A stretch of DNA of 64,000 bases from Desulfonatronum lacustre DSM 10312 (GTDB lineage: Bacteria; Desulfobacterota; Desulfovibrionia; Desulfovibrionales; Desulfonatronaceae), in assembly GCF_000519265.1 (NCBI RefSeq), contig NZ_KI912608.1, forward strand, positions 49,665 through 113,664, given 5' to 3'. Positions 60,616 to 64,000 of this stretch are shown here, piece by piece. A model generated the notes under the pieces. The model made no database searches and was not told where the DNA came from. It saw only the letters and a list, made by a program, of their open reading frames with translations. Numbering within the stretch: position 1 is the stretch's first letter; every line of letters begins with the position of its first letter. Made by a program: the position numbers and the translations under genes.

Positions 60616-61497
60616 ATGCTCCTTGACCAACTTCCGCAATTCCTGCTGTCCGGCCTGACCTCCGGCAGCATTTACGCCCTGGTGGCCGTGGGGTTCTGCA
60701 TCATCTACAACGCCACGGGTTTGGTGAATTTCGCTCAGGGTGAGTTCGTGATGCTTGGGGGCATGCTGATGATCGGGCTGACCCAGGACATGGGCTTGGC
60801 CATGCCGGCGGCTTTTGTGACGAGCATCGCGGCGGCCATGCTGCTGGGCGTCTTTCTGGAGCGGGTCCCCCTTGGCCTGGCCCGGTCCCGCCACGTCCTG
60901 ATCCTGGTGCTGGTCACCGTGGGTTTTTCCATTGCCGCACGCGGGGCGGCTTCCTTGATTTGGGGCAAGACCGCCCGGGCCTTGCCCGCGTTTTCCACCG
61001 AGGCCCCGCTCTTACTGGCCGGTGCGGTGATCTCTCGTCAGGCCCTCTGGATATTGGCCGTGACCATGACCTGCGTGGCCCTGCTGCATCTCTTTTTTCA
61101 GCGTACCTCCGTGGGACAGGCCATCCGGGCCGTTTCCGACAATCGTCACGGCGCGGTCCTGGTGGGCATCCCCGTGGCCCGGATGGTGATGGTTTCCTTC
61201 GCCCTGAGCGCGGGTTTGGGGGCCACGGCCGGGATGCTCATCGCGCCGATCACGGGCATGCACTACAGCGCCGGGGTGATGCTCGGGCTGAAGGGCTTTG
61301 CCGCGGCCATTCTCGGAGGATACGGCCATGTCTGGGGCGCGGTGGCCGGCGGGCTGCTGCTGGGGGTCCTGGAATCCCTGGCGGCCGGATTCATTTCCTC
61401 GGCCTACAAGGACGCCTTGGCGTTTCTGATCCTCCTTTGCGTCCTGTGGGTTCGACCAGCGGGATTGTTCGGCCAGGCCGCGACGAGACGGGTGTGA
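60616..61497 (+). CDS. livH: LivH-type ABC transporter permease (second cluster)
   Basis: This 293-residue permease has NATGLVNFAQGEFVMLGGML and GLKGFAAAILGGYGHVWGAVAGG as LivH signatures. It is a paralog of the product at 46866-47747 with the same length but clearly diverged. No substrate-binding-protein gene precedes it; apgM is only 27 bases upstream. Confidence 0.93.
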   Translation: MLLDQLPQFLLSGLTSGSIYALVAVGFCIIYNATGLVNFAQGEFVMLGGMLMIGLTQDMGLAMPAAFVTSIAAAMLLGVFLERVPLGLARSRHVLILVLVTVGFSIAARGAASLIWGKTARALPAFSTEAPLLLAGAVISRQALWILAVTMTCVALLHLFFQRTSVGQAIRAVSDNRHGAVLVGIPVARMVMVSFALSAGLGATAGMLIAPITGMHYSAGVMLGLKGFAAAILGGYGHVWGAVAGGLLLGVLESLAAGFISSAYKDALAFLILLCVLWVRPAGLFGQAATRRV

Positions 61498-61506
61498 GGG
61501 GAAAGG

Positions 61507-62544
61507 ATGAGCGAAGCGAAACCAGGATTGCGGATGAACAGGAATGAGAGGGGGCGTCGAGAGGGAGGCAGGGCGCGGTTGGCGTCCTGGACGCCGTATG
61601 CGGCCCTGGCGGTGGCCGTGCTGGCTACGCCCTGGGTGGTCACGGACACCTATTTACTTTCATTGGGCAGCCTGATCGGGGTGTTCGCCCTGGCCGTGAC
61701 CGGCCTGAACCTGCTCATCGGCATGGCCGGGCAGGTTTCCCTGGGCCAGGCCGCTTTCTTCGGTCTGGGGGCGTACGGTTCGGGCGTTCTCAGCGTCCAT
61801 TTCGGGCTCCCGGTGGGAGCGGCCATGCTCGTCGCCGTGGCCGTGGCCTGCCTCGTGGCCCTGGTTTTGGCCGTGCCCACGCTCAAACTGGAAGGCCATT
61901 ATCTGGTCATGGCCACCCTGGGCTTCAACATCATTTTTACGATCGTTTGCATCCAGTGGGAAGCCGTGACCGGAGGCACTTCCGGGCTGTTCGGCATTCC
62001 CGGCATGGAACTGGCCGGATTGAACCTCAGCGACGACCGCAATTTCTTCTATCTGGTCTGGGCCGTGCTGCTCCTGGTGCTCTGGCTGTGCGCCAACTTT
62101 CTGCGCACCCGCCCGGGCCGGGCCTTGCGCAGTCTACACCAGGGCGATCTGCTGCCGGCTTCGCTGGGCGTGCCGGTGACTCGCTACAAAGTCGGCCTGT
62201 TCGTGGCCGCGGCCCTGCTCACCGCCCTTGCAGGAGCCCTGTACGCCCACTATTTCCAGTTCATCAGTCCGCACAGCTTCGACATGTTCGTCTCTCTCCA
62301 ACTGGTGACCATGACCGCCCTGGGCGGCCTGGGCAACCTTTGGGGCGGCATCTTCGGCGCGGCCTTCCTGCTTCTGCTCCCGGAATGGCTCCACGCCTGG
62401 CCCGACCTGATGATCCTGCTCCACGGCTTGATCCTGATGCTTGTCCTGATGTTCTGCCCCAAGGGACTCTTGCCGGCGGTCGTGGAGGGTGGAAAGCGAG
62501 TGGTGGGCGTTCTTCGAGGGAGCCGGGGAAGGAAGGGCATTTGA
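61507..62544 (+). CDS. livM: LivM-type ABC transporter permease (second cluster)
   Basis: This 345-residue permease has VTGLNLLIGMAGQVSLGQAAFFGLGAYG in parts, TLKLEGHYLVMATLGF and ALGGLGNLWGGIFGAAF. A basic N-terminus of about 25 residues (MNRNERGRREGGRARL) precedes the first TM helix. It starts 9 bases after livH. A toxin-antitoxin pair separates it from livG. Confidence 0.93.
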   Translation: MSEAKPGLRMNRNERGRREGGRARLASWTPYAALAVAVLATPWVVTDTYLLSLGSLIGVFALAVTGLNLLIGMAGQVSLGQAAFFGLGAYGSGVLSVHFGLPVGAAMLVAVAVACLVALVLAVPTLKLEGHYLVMATLGFNIIFTIVCIQWEAVTGGTSGLFGIPGMELAGLNLSDDRNFFYLVWAVLLLVLWLCANFLRTRPGRALRSLHQGDLLPASLGVPVTRYKVGLFVAAALLTALAGALYAHYFQFISPHSFDMFVSLQLVTMTALGGLGNLWGGIFGAAFLLLLPEWLHAWPDLMILLHGLILMLVLMFCPKGLLPAVVEGGKRVVGVLRGSRGRKGI

Positions 62545-62583
62545 TGGTTCGTTGCCTGCAAAATTTAACGGAGAGGCGTCGAA

Positions 62584-62835
62584 ATGGAAGCACATAGGGA
62601 AGTCATCGTTCCAGATGGCCCATCTCATTGCATCAAAATTCCACAATGGGCGATAGGACGCAATGTTGAAGTCATTGTAATCCCGGTCGCTGATGGCAAG
62701 GAATCGCAAATTCAAGATGCAAGAAAGGACCATGTCAAAGGCCCGCTCGCCGCATTGGGATTTGCCAAGCGATTTCGAAAAACCAGATCCACGGATGATT
62801 GGATGCGTGAACTCAGGGAAGGAGAGCTATCTTAG
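62584..62835 (+). CDS. VapB-like antitoxin
   Basis: This 83-residue protein contains IVPDGPSHCIKIPQWAIGRNVEVIVIPV, an AbrB/VapB-like start, and a C-terminal FRKTRSTDDWMRELREGEL tail resembling toxin-binding tails. It overlaps the PIN gene by one base (TAGTG). Composition is AT-richer than the liv genes around it. Confidence 0.8.
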   Translation: MEAHREVIVPDGPSHCIKIPQWAIGRNVEVIVIPVADGKESQIQDARKDHVKGPLAALGFAKRFRKTRSTDDWMRELREGELS

Positions 62836-63125
62836 TGGGTTGGGTCGTGGATACCTGTGTTTTGATCGATGTGCTTGATGAAGACGCACGCTATGGAAAG
62901 GCTTCCGCCGTGACCTTGCAGGGGATGCTGTCTCAAGGATTGGTTGTTTCTCCGATATCTTTTATCGAACTGTCTCCTGCTTTTATGGGAGACCTACATG
63001 CGCAACGGCTTTTTTTAGACGAGTTGTCCGCAGCCGCGGACTTCAGGGCGGTCTTTCCCGACTTGATCATTGTCGATCCAGGGCAAGAGGCTGAGTCTGG
63101 ACAGTTGGGAACGCATCACTCATGA
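62835..63125 (+). pseudogene. PIN-domain toxin with an internal deletion
   Basis: This 96-residue protein starts with a normal PIN N-terminus (GWVVDTCVLIDVL, then VSPISFIELSPAFMG) but passes from FLDELS straight to AADFRAVFPDLIIVDP, which is the usual C-terminal end after the LxTRN motif. About 40-50 residues with the third and fourth acidic residues are missing, while the frame is kept. GTG 62835 is the start. The stop overlaps livG by 4 bases (ATGA). It is probably inactive. Confidence 0.75.
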
Positions 63126-63892
63126 GCGACAACGGATCACATCTCCTTTCCCTGCGCGACGTCTCCCTGCGTTTCGGCGGCTTACAGGCGCTTTCGAACA
63201 TTACCGTGGGCGTGTCCTCGGGGTTGTGGACGGCGTTGATCGGGCCTAATGGGGCTGGGAAGACGTCGCTTTTGAACGTGATCTGCGGGCTGTACGCGGC
63301 TCAGCGCGGGGAGGTGGTTCTGGGCGGGCAGCCTTTGGACGGGTTGGGCGTGCATCAACGGGCCGCGCTGGGGTTGGCCCGGACGTTTCAAGCCGTGCAA
63401 CTCGTGCTGGAGATGCACGTTCTGGACAACCTACTCCTGGGGCTGCATTGTCGCGGTCAGGTTGGATTGTTGGGCCATTTACTGGGCAGCCCTGGCAGTC
63501 GGCGGGAGGAGCGGGCCTTGCGGGAGACGGGCTTGGCCGTGCTGGAACGCTACGATTTGGCCGACGTCTGGGACCGGCCTGTGAGCGAGCTGTCCTTGTG
63601 GCAGCGCAAGCTTCTGGAGCTGGCCAGGGCCGTGGTGGGCGAGCCTCGATTGCTGCTTCTGGACGAGCCCATGGGCGGGTTGACCATGGCCGAACGGGAA
63701 GCCATGGCCGAGCTGTTGCATGATCTGCGCGGCCGGGGGCTGAGCATGATCATGGTGGAGCACGACATGGACATGGTCATGACCCATACGGATCATGTCC
63801 TGGTGCTGCATCATGGCCGGTTGCTGGCTCAGGGGCCGCCGCGAGAGATTCAAGCCGACCCGGACGTGATCGCGGCCTACCTTGGGGAGTAG
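63122..63892 (+). CDS. livG: LivG-type ABC transporter ATP-binding protein (second cluster)
   Basis: This 256-residue ATPase has Walker A GPNGAGKTSLLN, signature-like ELSLWQRKLLELARAV (LSGGQ replaced), Walker B LLLLDEPMGGLT and H-loop VEHDMDMVM. Its ATG overlaps the stop of the degenerate PIN gene by 4 bases, so its translation depends on or is coupled with the toxin-antitoxin pair. Confidence 0.95.
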   Translation: MSDNGSHLLSLRDVSLRFGGLQALSNITVGVSSGLWTALIGPNGAGKTSLLNVICGLYAAQRGEVVLGGQPLDGLGVHQRAALGLARTFQAVQLVLEMHVLDNLLLGLHCRGQVGLLGHLLGSPGSRREERALRETGLAVLERYDLADVWDRPVSELSLWQRKLLELARAVVGEPRLLLLDEPMGGLTMAEREAMAELLHDLRGRGLSMIMVEHDMDMVMTHTDHVLVLHHGRLLAQGPPREIQADPDVIAAYLGE

Positions 63893-63908
63893 GGGGGAAT
63901 AGGGGAAC

Positions 63909-64000
63909 ATGCTGCGCATTCGCAATGTGAGCGCCGGATATGCCGGGATCGCCGTGCTGCACGGGGTCAGTCTGCACGTGGCCCAGGGCGAGACGGTTTG
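63909..64000 (+). CDS. livF: LivF-type ABC transporter ATP-binding protein (cut by window edge)
   Basis: Thirty codons from ATG 63909 read MLRIRNVSAGYAGIAVLHG followed by VSLHVAQGETV, the standard start of a LivF ATPase before Walker A. AGGGGA is upstream. The rest lies beyond the right edge. Confidence 0.85.
   Translation, partial: MLRIRNVSAGYAGIAVLHGVSLHVAQGETV

Overview
The window reads as part of a chromosome of a strictly anaerobic, hydrogen- and CO-metabolising bacterium, most likely a sulfate reducer of the Desulfovibrionales type (Desulfobacterota). This is inferred from gene content: monofunctional Ni-CODH cooS with cooC, hypCDE, NifU/NifS with an EpsC-type serine acetyltransferase, Rnf-type membrane subunits, a bifunctional Rel and high-GC codon use. 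The species cannot be fixed from the sequence alone. No rRNA, tRNA or CRISPR array was seen.

Layout. Positions 1-7597 are the low-GC right part of a true Tn7-family transposon, transcribed leftwards as tnsA-tnsB-tnsC-tnsD-tnsE. It sits at the canonical attTn7 site just past the stop codon of glmS, with its end (TGTGGG) and three 20-bp-spaced TnsB-type repeats at 7531-7597. tnsC carries an in-frame ochre codon, and tnsE runs open off the left edge. From 7623 the high-GC core follows: glmS, a YitT-type membrane protein, cooS-cooC behind a perfect CooA-like palindrome, a SAM hydroxide adenosyltransferase-like protein, and a leftward nifU-nifS-epsC-fmdB group. Then come a secreted trypsin-like protease with a CTERM-like tail, an HATPase-like protein, a Na/Pi symporter, a GPP34 protein, a solute symporter, a YkgJ protein, an MscS channel with an unknown coupled partner, a SWIM/SNF2 helicase and Rel.

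Positions 32400-45600 hold a YhaN/YhaO (Rad50/Mre11-like) pair, a DUF4160-DUF2442 toxin-antitoxin-like pair, an isolated rnfD-rnfG-rnfE trio without rnfA, B or C, a DUF554 protein, a flavin reductase, a tandem USP and a P-type ATPase.

Positions 45700-64000 contain two branched-chain amino-acid-type ABC transporter operons. The first is livJ-H-M-G-[toxin-antitoxin]-F-paaK. The second is livH-M-[toxin-antitoxin]-G-F, cut by the right edge. Between them lie hypE and hypD-hypC, which belong to the [NiFe]-hydrogenase maturation pathway and are separated by a roughly 3-kb lower-GC island (53395-56362) carrying Phd/VapC, an MNT nucleotidyltransferase with a HEPN remnant, a ParE pair and a TIR-domain protein. 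They are followed by an HD hydrolase, a D-Ala-D-Ala ligase and an archaeal-type phosphoglycerate mutase. A 204-bp MITE-like element with 20-bp terminal inverted repeats fills the gap between paaK and hypE.

The main points for a second look are the tnsC ochre codon in an otherwise intact Tn7, the toxin-antitoxin modules lodged inside two liv operons and the hyp operon, a PIN toxin with an internal deletion and a HEPN toxin cut to 24 codons, the orphan rnfDGE set, and the TIR protein of the island.
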